From positions 1 through 64,000 of the forward strand of contig JAIRXG010000002.1 of assembly GCA_031268335.1 (NCBI GenBank): a stretch of 64,000 nucleotides of DNA, written 5' to 3'. Shown here piece after piece: positions 53,698-63,052 of this stretch. The position numbers and the translations under genes are program-made. The notes below the pieces were generated by a model. That model was not told where the DNA came from and did not search any database. It saw only the letters and a list, made by a program, of their open reading frames with translations. The DNA comes from Campylobacteraceae bacterium. Lineage in GTDB: Bacteria > Campylobacterota > Campylobacteria > Campylobacterales > Campylobacteraceae. Each line of letters opens with the position of its first letter. The first letter of the stretch is position 1.

Positions 53698-55244
53698 TAT
53701 AAAATCTCCATACTAATATTGCTCTCATATCTACTTGTATTACCATTTCTCATTATAGTTTTTGTTCTAATTGTATAAAGCTTAGTATTTGCTATTTCAT
53801 CTATAAGTTCTGTTATATATTTTTCACTTTGACCAACTAAAGATAAGATTATGGTGTTATTTACTTGAGATATGTTGTTTAATTTTACATTATTTTTATT
53901 TGTTAATTTAACAAGATCTGATATGGTGACACCCTTCATTATATAATCAACTCTTTTGCCTTTGATCTCTTTCAACAAACCTTCTCTTGTCATTAAAAGA
54001 TTTGATTCTGTATCGTAATTTTCTTTTAATGAATTGTACTCTTTTTCAAGTATGGCGATTTTACTTCTCATGTCATTGGCTTCTATGAGTTTTACTTGAT
54101 ATTCGCTGTTTCTCATTTCATAAATTATGTGATTATAAAATCCAAATCCATAATTAAATATAGGGTATATCAAGCCTGCCGCCAATCCAGCTGCAATGGC
54201 GCCCAACAATACGCCTGCCGATCTTTTAGATAGAGGATCAGGGCGTTTAAATATGGTAAAATTAAATGCATTTTCATCGCCTGCTTCAATATATAATTGA
54301 GCCGCAAGCACCATCATTACATGTATTTGATCTATATATTGTTCTTTTGCATTTATGGCAATGCTGAAATTAAAGTTATGAGCTTCAAGTCCCATATAGC
54401 TTTTAGCGTACTCATTCATTCCTACTATGTTGCCAATTTCTGTTCCTATATAAACTCTGTCAATCTGAGAAATATTGCAATATCTTTTTCCATATACAGC
54501 AATATCGTTGATATATAGAAAAACTTCTCCGAAAAGCTTCATAAATTGTTGCTGATATCTAATATCGCTGGTGTTTAATCCGTCTTTTTTTAATATTTCA
54601 AAAAATACATCTTCATCGACTCTTTCGCCTATTAATGAACAAAATCTTTCATTGATTTCTCTTAATGAGTATCTTAAAGATTTAGAGTATAAATATCGCC
54701 CGTTTTGATAAATTGCTAAAAAAGCGTCATTTTTTTGAAAATATATAAAACATTCGGCGCCACCTCTTTGGTCTATAATACTTTTTTTATATAGGGCGGT
54801 AATTAGCATAGGCGCAGTAGTTACATAATCAACGCAAGGTAGTTTTCCTTTTAATTGAGAAAAACTTTGCACCATAATGTCCGAATTAATTGCAAATACA
54901 TCATATACATAATTTTTTTGATCGCTTACAGAAGATGCTGTTTCTACATAATTAATTTTATAATTTATAGACGAATCCAATCCTAAATCTTCGTAAGCTT
55001 TTATCTCAAGAGCATCTTGCAAATCATCCGCAGAGACACTTCTGCTAATCTCAATAGTGCCGAACACTATGTCTTTTGTCATAACATAAGATATGAAAAA
55101 GTTATTTTTTTTGAAAGAAGACCTTTTAAGATCATTTTCCACCATTTCATTTGAACCAAACTTATATGATGTATTAGAATACGGGTCTATTGTTATGATA
55201 GCTGAAGATGTGCTACCACTTTTATGTTTTTTTATTTTTGCCAT
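53697..55244 (-). CDS. PilM–PilN fusion-like protein (MshI-like)
   Basis: 515 residues. The N-terminal 340 residues resemble the actin-like PilM/GspL cytoplasmic domain (weak: VDYVTTAPMLITALY, CFIYFQKNDAFLAIY). A membrane helix lies at about 345-367 (GVLLGAIAAGLAAGLIYPIF). A coiled coil and a PilN-like periplasmic end (KGVTISDLVKLTNKNNVKL) follow. This single-protein arrangement and its first place in the operon match MshI. The operon promoter should lie in the 74 bp before it. Confidence 0.65.
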   Translation of the reverse strand: MAKIKKHKSGSTSSAIITIDPYSNTSYKFGSNEMVENDLKRSSFKKNNFFISYVMTKDIVFGTIEISRSVSADDLQDALEIKAYEDLGLDSSINYKINYVETASSVSDQKNYVYDVFAINSDIMVQSFSQLKGKLPCVDYVTTAPMLITALYKKSIIDQRGGAECFIYFQKNDAFLAIYQNGRYLYSKSLRYSLREINERFCSLIGERVDEDVFFEILKKDGLNTSDIRYQQQFMKLFGEVFLYINDIAVYGKRYCNISQIDRVYIGTEIGNIVGMNEYAKSYMGLEAHNFNFSIAINAKEQYIDQIHVMMVLAAQLYIEAGDENAFNFTIFKRPDPLSKRSAGVLLGAIAAGLAAGLIYPIFNYGFGFYNHIIYEMRNSEYQVKLIEANDMRSKIAILEKEYNSLKENYDTESNLLMTREGLLKEIKGKRVDYIMKGVTISDLVKLTNKNNVKLNNISQVNNTIILSLVGQSEKYITELIDEIANTKLYTIRTKTIMRNGNTSRYESNISMEIL

Positions 55245-55275
55245 TAATACCCATCCTTAAGACTGTACAATGATT

Positions 55276-55300
55276 ATTGTATCACAAAAAGTGAAAATTT
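55276..55300 (-). promoter_or_regulatory. Putative promoter of the MSHA-like operon
   Basis: On the minus strand TGATACAAT gives an extended -10 element (TG-n-TACAAT) with T-rich sequence upstream, about 32 bp before the ATG at 55244; AAGGATGGG then precedes the ATG. Campylobacterota promoters often lack a -35 box, which fits. Prediction by eye only. Confidence 0.35.
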
Positions 55301-55318
55301 TTATCATGAATATTCAAT

Positions 55319-56188
55319 TTATTCTAAATTTTTTTCACTTTTATTCCATTTTTTATCATTTTTAACTGATATTTTTAAAAAAACTTTTTTTTCAATAATT
55401 TTTTCAATAATTTTTCTTGAATATATTCCTATCCTTTTTAGTGTTTTTCCGCCGCTTCCTATAATGATATTTTTTTGACCCTCTTTTTCAGTTATGATGT
55501 CAGCGTAAATTTTATAAACTTCCCCATTTTCTTCAACTCTATCAATAACTACATCGGACGAATACGGAACTTCATCGTTTGTAAACTTGTAAATCGCTTC
55601 TCTTATAAGTTCTTTATATATTTCACGCATTGTTTGAGTCGTCAAAAGTTCTGGGTCATAAAGATATGGATGCTCAGGAACGAATTTTTCCAATTCATTT
55701 AGTAAGTATGTTTTGGATTTATAATGTTTTATTGAAATCGGGATAAGTGCTTTAAATTGCGATTGATAGATTTCAAATTCAGCTATCTTTTTTAATACTT
55801 TTTCATTATTTGCCATATCGCATTTTGTGAGTAAAACAATATGAGGTTTGTTTTTATGTGAAACTAAAAAGTCTTTATAGCTTTGCAAAGAGTCTGTAAC
55901 GGGTGTTAAAAATAGTATCAAATCGCAATCGCTCATAGCTTTCAAAGACTCTTCAATCATAACCTTATTTAAAAGTTTTTCGCTTACATGTATGCCTGGA
56001 GTGTCAACAAATATAAATTGCGTATTATTGTGCATAACAATTATATTTGCTCTTTTTCTTGTAGCGTTGGCTTTTTGTGAGACCATAGCCATTTTTTCGC
56101 CAACAAGCCAATTTAAAAGCGAGCTTTTGCCGGCGTTTGGTTTACCTACAACGGCTATAAATCCTGCTTTTTGCGGATTTTCGCTCAC
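55319..56188 (-). CDS. era: GTPase Era
   Basis: 289 residues. The GTPase domain has GKPNAGKSS (15-23), DTPG and TKCD. The C-terminal KH domain, which binds 16S rRNA, carries IIIGSGGKTLKRIG. Era checks 30S maturation. It overlaps the hslU stop by 4 bp and is the last gene of the argG–rplI–hslV–hslU–era run, an order shared with Campylobacter. Confidence 0.95.
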   Translation of the reverse strand: MSENPQKAGFIAVVGKPNAGKSSLLNWLVGEKMAMVSQKANATRKRANIIVMHNNTQFIFVDTPGIHVSEKLLNKVMIEESLKAMSDCDLILFLTPVTDSLQSYKDFLVSHKNKPHIVLLTKCDMANNEKVLKKIAEFEIYQSQFKALIPISIKHYKSKTYLLNELEKFVPEHPYLYDPELLTTQTMREIYKELIREAIYKFTNDEVPYSSDVVIDRVEENGEVYKIYADIITEKEGQKNIIIGSGGKTLKRIGIYSRKIIEKIIEKKVFLKISVKNDKKWNKSEKNLE

Positions 56189-57513
56189 AAAATATACCTT
56201 GCGCTATCTTCGTCTTCTAAAATCGTGTCAAGTTTTGCATGAACCAAAACCGCGTCTACATGTATGGTTTTACCTTTGTGTTCATCTGCGTCAAAGCTAA
56301 TGTCCTCAATGACTTTTTCTATTATTGTATGCAATCTTCTAGCGCCTATATCCTCGGTTTTTTCATTTGCTATATACGCTATTTTTGCAATAGCCCTTAT
56401 GGATTCATCATCAAAAATAAGTTCAACGTCTTCTGCTTTCAGCAATGCTTGATATTGACGCAATAAAGAATTTTTTGGTTGAGTCAAAATTTTATATAGT
56501 ATATCTTCGTCCAATGAATTCAGTTCGACTCGCAAAGGAAATCTTCCTTGAAGTTCCGGAATCAAATCGCTCGGTTTGCTCAAGTGAAAAGCCCCGGCTG
56601 CTATAAACAGTATATGATCCGTGTTTATAGTGCCAAGCTTTGTTGAGACAGCCGACCCTTCGACTATCGGCAAAAGGTCTCGCTGAACGCCCTCTTTGCT
56701 TGGGTCTTGTCTGCCTTGTGCGGTTGAAGGCACTGCGATCTTGTCGATCTCATCTATAAATATTATGCCGCCGTTTTGAGCTCTTTGCACCGCTTCACGC
56801 TTAATGACTTCATTATTTAGTATTTTGTCGGCAGCCTCAACCCTCAAAGCTTCTTTTGCCTCTTTTACAGACATCTCTTTTTTAATGCTATTTTGTCCGG
56901 CATTTAGTATTCTTATAAAAGATTCTTGTACTTTTATCATCTCGGAAGGCATATTCGAATCGTCTCCGAATTCACTGTTGTTTTGGCGCAAGTCTACCTC
57001 GATATTTAACCCGTCAAGGTCTCCTGCAATAAGCTTTTCTCGCATCTTTTCATAACTTTGTCTATAAGAGGCTTGTTTATCTTCGCTGGCACCTTTAGGC
57101 AATGGCGGCAAAAGTTTTTCAAGTATTATTTTTTCAATGTATCTGTCTATAGCTTCCGCATTTTTTTCTTTATGTTCGGTTTTTACGAGTGCGAGCGCGG
57201 CAAGCGCTAAATCCCTGACCATAGATTCCACATCGCGTCCTACAAAACCCACTTCGGTGTATTTGCTGGCTTCAACTTTTATGAAAGGCAGGCTCATCAT
57301 CCTTGCAAGCCGTCTTGCTATCTCTGTTTTTCCTACTCCTGTGGAGCCTATCATTAAAATATTTTTGGGTATGATTTCATCTTGCATCTCTTTTTCGAGC
57401 TTCATGCGTCTATATCTATTTCTAAGCGCTATAGCTATAGCTTTTTTAGCCTCAAATTGTCCGATTATATATTCATTTAGATATGTTACTATCTCTTTTG
57501 GCGTTAAATTCAT
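56185..57513 (-). CDS. hslU: HslU, ATPase of the HslUV protease
   Basis: 442 residues of the AAA+ Clp/HslU family. Walker A GSTGVGKTE is at 56-64, Walker B IIFIDEIDKIA, the pore loop GYVG-type site reads VGFVGRD here (FVGRDVESM), and the sensor-2 block is IGARRLHTIIEK. It unfolds substrates for HslV. Its ATG overlaps the hslV stop by one base. Confidence 0.96.
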   Translation of the reverse strand: MNLTPKEIVTYLNEYIIGQFEAKKAIAIALRNRYRRMKLEKEMQDEIIPKNILMIGSTGVGKTEIARRLARMMSLPFIKVEASKYTEVGFVGRDVESMVRDLALAALALVKTEHKEKNAEAIDRYIEKIILEKLLPPLPKGASEDKQASYRQSYEKMREKLIAGDLDGLNIEVDLRQNNSEFGDDSNMPSEMIKVQESFIRILNAGQNSIKKEMSVKEAKEALRVEAADKILNNEVIKREAVQRAQNGGIIFIDEIDKIAVPSTAQGRQDPSKEGVQRDLLPIVEGSAVSTKLGTINTDHILFIAAGAFHLSKPSDLIPELQGRFPLRVELNSLDEDILYKILTQPKNSLLRQYQALLKAEDVELIFDDESIRAIAKIAYIANEKTEDIGARRLHTIIEKVIEDISFDADEHKGKTIHVDAVLVHAKLDTILEDEDSARYIL

Positions 57514-58058
57514 TACTCTTTTTTATCCTCTAAAACAAAAGTTTTTATTGAATGATTTGTGTATATACAAATATCAGCGGCGATTTTTAAACTTTCTCTA
57601 ACAAGTTCTTCTTCGCCAAGCTGTGCATGTTCATTTAAAGCGCGCGCTGCCGAAATGGCATAATTGCCGCCGCTGCCGATAGCTGCTATTTGTCCGTCCT
57701 CAGGTTCTACCACATCGCCCGTGCCGCTTAGAATAAAGATATGTCCTCTATTTAAAACAATCATCATCGCTTCCAAACGACGCAAATACTTATCTTTACG
57801 CCACTCTTTTGAAAATTCAACGACAGATTTTAGTAAATCTCCCTTTTTTTGTTCCAAAATATTTTCAAACATATCAAATAGGTTAAAAGCATCGGCTGTA
57901 CTTCCCGCAAATCCTGCTAAAACGCTGCCGTTGTGCAACCTTCTGATTTTAACGGCATTGCCTTTTAAAACGGTATTACCGAAAGTTACTTGTCCGTCGC
58001 CACCTATAACAGACCTATTTTTGCCTTTATATGCCAAAATAGTAGTTGAGTGAAACAT
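57513..58058 (-). CDS. hslV: HslV, proteolytic subunit of HslUV
   Basis: 181 residues of the threonine-protease (proteasome beta) fold. Blocks are [23 protein letters not shown] and AIGSGGNYA. The Thr-Thr pair is at 5-6 ([12 protein letters not shown]), not directly after Met as in E. coli, so a few residues must be removed for the Thr to become N-terminal; other Campylobacterota HslV show the same extension. It lies between rplI and hslU with 3 bp or less. Confidence 0.95.
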   Translation of the reverse strand: MFHSTTILAYKGKNRSVIGGDGQVTFGNTVLKGNAVKIRRLHNGSVLAGFAGSTADAFNLFDMFENILEQKKGDLLKSVVEFSKEWRKDKYLRRLEAMMIVLNRGHIFILSGTGDVVEPEDGQIAAIGSGGNYAISAARALNEHAQLGEEELVRESLKIAADICIYTNHSIKTFVLEDKKE

Positions 58059-58061
58059 ATT

Positions 58062-58508
58062 CTACTCTCCGATGATTTCTATTTTTAGATTTGAGTGAAT
58101 ACCGTGTCCGAGTTTAATTGACACGTCAAAAATACCCGTATTTTTTATTGGCAGTTCAATTTCTATATTTTTTTTATCAATTTCAATTTTGTGTTGAATC
58201 TCAAGTTCTTTTGCTATCTCGTCTTTCGTAACCGCTCCAAAAAGACTCCCATTTGCGCCCAAAGAGCGTCTTATGATAAGTTTTATATTTTTAAGAGCTG
58301 TTTTTATCTCTTCCAATCTCTCAAGCTCTTTTGCTTCAGCCTCAGCTTTTCTTTTTTGTTCGGCTTCGTATTGACGCAAGACATCGTTTGTTGCAAGTCT
58401 TGCAAATCCTTTACCTATCAAAAAATTTTTGCCGTAACCGTCTTTAACCTCTTTTATCTCTCCTATCTTTCCAAACCCTTTTACATCTTTAATTAATAAA
58501 ACTTTCAT
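58062..58508 (-). CDS. rplI: 50S ribosomal protein L9
   Basis: 148 residues, the standard length. The N-terminal domain is MKVLLIKDVKGFGKIGEIKE with VKDGYGKNFLIGKG, then the long connecting helix and the C-terminal domain (SLFGAVTKDEIAKEL). It binds 23S rRNA. A perfect 14-bp palindrome CTTTACATGTAAAG lies between it and argG (58522-58535). Confidence 0.96.
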   Translation of the reverse strand: MKVLLIKDVKGFGKIGEIKEVKDGYGKNFLIGKGFARLATNDVLRQYEAEQKRKAEAEAKELERLEEIKTALKNIKLIIRRSLGANGSLFGAVTKDEIAKELEIQHKIEIDKKNIEIELPIKNTGIFDVSIKLGHGIHSNLKIEIIGE

Positions 58509-58541
58509 AAATTTCCTTTCTCTTTACATGTAAAGTTATTT

Positions 58542-59768
58542 TCAGTCTTTATTTTGCATTTTTTTATTTTTTCCGCTTATGATAAATCTAAGCGCATTTA
58601 ATTTGATAAATCCTGCTGCATCTTTTTGATTGTAAACTTCATCTTCTTCAAAAGTTGAGAACGCTTGATTAAATAAGTTGTCTGTTCTCGAATCTCTACC
58701 TACAACTATCACATTTCCCTTGTATAGCTTAATTCTTACCGTTCCGTTTACGCTTGTTTGTGATTTGTCTATGGCGGCTTGCAGCATTTCTCGTTCTGGC
58801 GAGAACCAGAAGCCATTGTAGATTAAACTTGCAAAACGAGGCATAAGTTCGTCTTTTAGATGAGCGGCTTCTTTATCAAGCGTGATACTCTCTATGGCTC
58901 TGTGCGCTTTTAACATAATAGTACCGCCTGGAGTTTCATAACAACCGCGCGATTTCATTCCAACATATCTATTTTCAACAATGTCAAGTCTTCCTACGCC
59001 GTGTTTTGCGCCAAGTTCATTTAATTTTGCAAGCATTTGAGCAGGACTTAGCGCTTTTGAATTCAATTTTACAGGGTCGCCGTTTTTATACTCAATTTCA
59101 ATAATTTCAGACTCATCTGGCGCTTTTTGCGGATCTACAGTCCATCTCCACATACTCTCTTCAGGCTCTTTATCCGGATCTTCCAAAACCAATCCTTCAT
59201 ATGATATATGAAGTAGATTTGCATCCATAGAGTAGGGCGATTTGTTGCCTTTTTTGTCTATATCTATGCCATGTTTTTGCGCATATTGCAAAAGCTTTTC
59301 ACGCGAATTCAAATCCCATTCTCTCCAAGGGGCTATAATGGTTAAATCCGGATTAAATTTCAGATATCCTATCTCAAATCTAACTTGATCATTTCCCTTG
59401 CCGGTAGCTCCGTGCGAAACCGCGTCCGCATTTGTCAATTTTGCTATCTCAGCTTGTCTCTTTGCTATCAAAGGGCGGGCGATGGAGGTGCCCAAAAGAT
59501 ATTCACCCTCATAGATAGCGTTTGCTCTAAACATGGGAAATACAAAATCTCTTACAAACTCTTCTTTTAAATCTTCTATAAAAATATTTTCCGGTTTTAT
59601 TCCGAGTGAAAGCGCTTTTTTGCGCGCAGGTTCAAGCTCTTCGCCTTGACCTATGTCGGCTGTGAAAGTTACAACTTCACATTTGTATTCGTCTTGAAGC
59701 CATTTTAAAATAATACTCGTGTCAAGTCCGCCGGAATATGCTAAAACTACTTTTTTAACGCTTTTCAT
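58542..59768 (-). CDS. argG: Argininosuccinate synthase
   Basis: 408 residues. The PP-loop is AYSGGLDTS (10-18). Further blocks are [28 protein letters not shown] and [17 protein letters not shown]. It ligates citrulline and aspartate using ATP in arginine synthesis. It is the first gene of the argG–era run and diverges from a lipoprotein gene across 147 bp. Confidence 0.96.
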   Translation of the reverse strand: MKSVKKVVLAYSGGLDTSIILKWLQDEYKCEVVTFTADIGQGEELEPARKKALSLGIKPENIFIEDLKEEFVRDFVFPMFRANAIYEGEYLLGTSIARPLIAKRQAEIAKLTNADAVSHGATGKGNDQVRFEIGYLKFNPDLTIIAPWREWDLNSREKLLQYAQKHGIDIDKKGNKSPYSMDANLLHISYEGLVLEDPDKEPEESMWRWTVDPQKAPDESEIIEIEYKNGDPVKLNSKALSPAQMLAKLNELGAKHGVGRLDIVENRYVGMKSRGCYETPGGTIMLKAHRAIESITLDKEAAHLKDELMPRFASLIYNGFWFSPEREMLQAAIDKSQTSVNGTVRIKLYKGNVIVVGRDSRTDNLFNQAFSTFEEDEVYNQKDAAGFIKLNALRFIISGKNKKMQNKD

Positions 59769-59915
59769 GATAAAAAATCCTTAAATTGAAAAATAGTATG
59801 TATTAAACTTTTAATAATAGCCAAAATTAGTTTAATCGCCAATTACGCGAAAGCCTATTTACACAAAAAGTGTTATAATAAATGCATTACCTTATATTTA
59901 AAAAAGGGGTTATGT

Positions 59916-60353
59916 ATGAAAAAAATATTTTTTCTATTTGCAATAGTTTTGTTTCTTGGCGGATGTGCTTCTAAACACGATGTAATACTCGTTGGTTTTA
60001 ACTCGGAAGAGATTTTGAAAAGCGTGTTTGACGAGAAAACAGAAACAGTAATCGTAACGATGCCCGATGGCGAAATATTGAGCGGCAGTTACAGTTCTCT
60101 TGATAGCGAAGAGCCTGTATATTTCTCAAACACATTGGGTTATTCAAGCGGTAGCAGATATCATAGAGGCGGAACTTTCGGCGGTATTGGAATAGGTCTT
60201 AATTTTGGTTACGAATCTACAAAATATGCACTTTTGACAAGCCAAACGTCTTCTTTGAAGATGGAGATATTGGCAACCATTAGAAGTTGGTCTAAAAATG
60301 GTTTTGGCGAAGCGAAAACAAACGACGGAAGAGTTTATAAAATACAGTTTTAG
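59916..60353 (+). CDS. Small glycine/serine-rich lipoprotein
   Basis: 145 residues. A lipoprotein signal peptide with lipobox LGGC (MKKIFFLFAIVLFLGGCASK) puts Cys17 at the mature end. The middle is rich in Gly, Ser and Tyr (SGSRYHRGGTFGGIGIGLNFGYE), and the end is a short mixed domain. I recognise no family. It is probably an outer-membrane lipoprotein of unknown role. AAAAGGGG lies 9 nt before the ATG. It converges on satP, with a hairpin between. Confidence 0.75.
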   Translation: MKKIFFLFAIVLFLGGCASKHDVILVGFNSEEILKSVFDEKTETVIVTMPDGEILSGSYSSLDSEEPVYFSNTLGYSSGSRYHRGGTFGGIGIGLNFGYESTKYALLTSQTSSLKMEILATIRSWSKNGFGEAKTNDGRVYKIQF

Positions 60354-60360
60354 CAAAATA

Positions 60361-60394
60361 TCTTTACATGTAAGAGTAGTATTACATGTAAAGA
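60361..60394. terminator. Hairpin made of two TTACATGTAA words between convergent genes
   Basis: The arm TCTTTACATGTAA (60361-60373) is exactly complementary to 60382-60394, with an 8-base loop. It lies 7 bp after the lipoprotein stop and 38 bp before the satP stop, so it could end transcripts from both sides. Each arm contains the palindromic octamer TACATGTA that recurs across the window. Confidence 0.55.
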
Positions 60395-60432
60395 TGGAAT
60401 TTATTGAAAAACTAGGTTAAGTTTTTGTCATT

Positions 60433-61032
60433 TTATTCATATACCGATATTTTGCCGACAGGTAAAACCTCCTTTTGCATGTGTATATTTAATACATTTG
60501 CCGCACTACCGTAAAATGAGAGTAGCGATATAACAAGTTCCGCTATGCCGGCAACTATCTTTGCCAATGTCGGCGCTACGCCAAATCCATAGCATACGAG
60601 AGATATAAATAAAATATCAATTGCCAAAAAAATAGAGAAAAGCACTTTGTTTGTTGTAGCGGCGCCTATTGTCATATATGAGGTAAAAATCAAATAACCA
60701 AGATAGAAAAAACCAAGCTGCCTTGTAAAATCGCCTTCATATTGTTGGAACACAAACCACCATGTAAGAGCTATCGTAATCCAAAACATACCATAACCGA
60801 TAAAAGCCAAACCGCCGAAGACATTTTGTTTTTTATAGTCCAAAAACCCGGCGATTAGTTGAACAAAACCGCCTAAGAGCAATGCGCAAGGCAAAATACC
60901 TATAGTGCCTGAGGTGAAACCCAATTTCTCGCTGGATGCAACCAGAGTAACTATAGCTAAGCCAAATAGCCCCAAAGCCGATGGATCAGCTTGCTCGGAA
61001 GCGATTTTTAAAGTGTCGAAATTATTTCGCAT
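60433..61032 (-). CDS. Acetate uptake transporter, SatP/YaaH (GPR1/FUN34) family
   Basis: 199 residues with six membrane helices. The family start motif N-P-[AV]-P-L-G-L is seen here as DPSALGLFGLA near residue 17, and GGFVQLIAGFLDY is conserved in helix 2 and its loop. These proteins carry acetate and succinate with protons. Together with ackA/pta this supports acetate use or release. A single gene between a lipoprotein and a flavoprotein gene. Confidence 0.85.
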   Translation of the reverse strand: MRNNFDTLKIASEQADPSALGLFGLAIVTLVASSEKLGFTSGTIGILPCALLLGGFVQLIAGFLDYKKQNVFGGLAFIGYGMFWITIALTWWFVFQQYEGDFTRQLGFFYLGYLIFTSYMTIGAATTNKVLFSIFLAIDILFISLVCYGFGVAPTLAKIVAGIAELVISLLSFYGSAANVLNIHMQKEVLPVGKISVYE

Positions 61033-61355
61033 AATTATTCCTTTAAATTGAGATACTTACTATTGTAAAAGCCGATATTAAACTTTTTAAAAATATCAAA
61101 GTATTAAAGTGAAAAAAGCATCAGTAGTGTTACTAATAGATACAATATGAAAATTTATTTTACGAAAGATGATGCAACTAAGCTGTGAAATCGGGATTTC
61201 TTACTCGAGTTTATATGAAAATAATATGTTACTAAAATATACAGTAGCATTTTTATGCAAAACCATACAAAAAAGGTCTTGAAATTTTTTATAATTTGTC
61301 GCTAAAGAAAAAAGTGCTACTATTTTTACTTAAAAAACAAAAAGGGCAAAATCCC
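61033..61355. other. 323-bp divergent intergenic region
   Basis: The region separates satP (leftward) from the flavoprotein gene (rightward) and should hold both promoters. A TATAAT lies near 61289. A small inverted repeat GAAATC/GATTTC lies near 61188. No small gene with a ribosome site is visible. Confidence 0.4.
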
Positions 61356-62309
61356 ATGCAAAATTTATATGACGTTATTATCATAGGCGGAGGACCTGCG
61401 GGAATCGGAGCTGCTGTAGAAAGCAGCATTTTGGGGATAAAAAATATTCTTTTAATAGAAAAAGGCGATAATCATTCACAAACCATTCGCAAATTTTATA
61501 AAGACAATAAAAGAGTTGATAAAGATTATAAAGGTCAAGAGATAAATCTTGAGGGCAATATACAATTTATGGATGGTAACAAAGAGAGTACTATAGATTA
61601 TTTTGATACACTTTTGGATCAAGAGAAGATAGATACGGCTTTTAACAACGAAGTGGAGAGCATAGAAAAAGCGAATGATATTTTTAGAGTTAGCACAAGC
61701 AAAACCGGTTATTTGTCTAAAATCATTATCATAGCCATAGGCAGAATGGGACGCCCCAATAAGCCGGATTACAAAATCCCGCTTTCTATATCCGACAAAG
61801 TAAATTTCAATCTCGACAAATGTTCTCAAGGAGAAGATATATTGGTTGTTGGCGGCGGAAATTCTGCCGCAGAGTATGCAATAGGTCTTTCAAACGGCAA
61901 TAAAATAATATTAAACTACAGGAAAGATAAATTTACAAGGTTGAACGATACAAATGAAAAAGCAGTATGGGATTTGCAAAAAAAAGGAAAAATCTCATTG
62001 ATGCTTGGTGTCGATATAAAGGGATTAGAGAGTGAAAACGGCAACGTAAGGGTATTGTTTGATAATGAAACGTCTCTAATCGTCAATCGCGTTGTTTATG
62101 CAATAGGCGGTACAACGCCGGTTGATTTTTTGAAAAAATGCGGTATTTTACTGGATGAGAAAGGACATCCGATATTTGATGAAAATTTTGAAACAAGCGT
62201 TAAAGATATGTACATATGCGGCGATGTCGCTACAACGCAGGGAGGTTCGATTGCCCTTGCTTTAAATCAAGCTTATAAAATCATTACGCATGCATTTGAA
62301 AGACAATAG
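61356..62309 (+). CDS. FAD/NAD(P)-dependent oxidoreductase (thioredoxin-reductase-like, no CxxC)
   Basis: 317 residues. The FAD site IIIGGGPAGIGAA is near the start, the NAD(P) site VVGGGNSAAEYA is in the middle, and the terminal FAD block is YICGDVATTQGGSIALALNQ. The redox CxxC of thioredoxin reductase is absent, so it belongs with YpdA-like or ferredoxin/flavodoxin-NAD(P) reductase-like proteins; the partner is unknown. ATG 61356 begins the conserved fold; a TTG frame from 61296 adds 20 basic residues and is less likely. Confidence 0.78.
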   Translation: MQNLYDVIIIGGGPAGIGAAVESSILGIKNILLIEKGDNHSQTIRKFYKDNKRVDKDYKGQEINLEGNIQFMDGNKESTIDYFDTLLDQEKIDTAFNNEVESIEKANDIFRVSTSKTGYLSKIIIIAIGRMGRPNKPDYKIPLSISDKVNFNLDKCSQGEDILVVGGGNSAAEYAIGLSNGNKIILNYRKDKFTRLNDTNEKAVWDLQKKGKISLMLGVDIKGLESENGNVRVLFDNETSLIVNRVVYAIGGTTPVDFLKKCGILLDEKGHPIFDENFETSVKDMYICGDVATTQGGSIALALNQAYKIITHAFERQ

Positions 62310-62359
62310 ATTGAATGGCGGACTATGTTGCGTAAAATTATGACTAACGATATAAAATA

Positions 62360-63052
62360 ATGAACTTATATCAGTATAAAAAGGGCTATAGATACACAAG
62401 CGATGTAATGTTATTGTATGATTTCGTGCGCTTTTTTAGACCCAAAGAGAGCGTATTGGATATTGGGTGTGGGTGTGGAATCTTGGGACTTTTACTAAAA
62501 CGCGATTTTCCGTCTATAAATTTAAGTGCTATAGATATTCAAAAAGAACATGTAACTTTAACACTTAAAAATGTACAAGAAAATGCTCTTGCCGCAAATG
62601 TTATTTTAGGTGATTTTGCAAAATACGAATTTAATGAAAAATTTGATTTTATAGTTTCAAACCCACCTTTTTATCACGAATTAACAAAAAAAAGCGAAGA
62701 TGAAAGGTTGCAAATAAGCCGCTATGCAAATTCATTGCCGATTAAAGAGTTTTTATCAAAAAGCGCTATGCTGATAAAACCAAAAGGTTCTTTGATTTTT
62801 TGTTATGATTCGAAGCAGATAGAAGAGATTGTTTTGCAAAGCGGCGCGGCAAAGCTAAAAATTTGCGATATACGTTTTGTTCACCCCAAAAAAGACAAAG
62901 AATCCTCATTAGTGCTTATAAGGGCAAAAAAGGAGTCCAAATCTTTTGCAAAAATTCATCCGCCGATTTTTATGTTTGAAGGAGATGCTTATTCGAAAGA
63001 GGCTAAAGAGATTTTTAAAATCGCTGATACGAGGAGCATAGATTGGGAATAA
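62360..63052 (+). CDS. TrmN6-like tRNA/N6-adenine methyltransferase
   Basis: 230 residues, class I SAM methyltransferase. The SAM site is VLDIGCGCGILGLLL and the N6-adenine motif IVSNPPFYH. The N-terminal YQYKKGYRYTSDVMLL is typical of YfiC/TrmN6, which methylates A37 of tRNA-Val. Related Campylobacterota proteins are the same length. Its stop overlaps the start of the cysteine-cluster gene by 10 bp. Confidence 0.82.
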   Translation: MNLYQYKKGYRYTSDVMLLYDFVRFFRPKESVLDIGCGCGILGLLLKRDFPSINLSAIDIQKEHVTLTLKNVQENALAANVILGDFAKYEFNEKFDFIVSNPPFYHELTKKSEDERLQISRYANSLPIKEFLSKSAMLIKPKGSLIFCYDSKQIEEIVLQSGAAKLKICDIRFVHPKKDKESSLVLIRAKKESKSFAKIHPPIFMFEGDAYSKEAKEIFKIADTRSIDWE

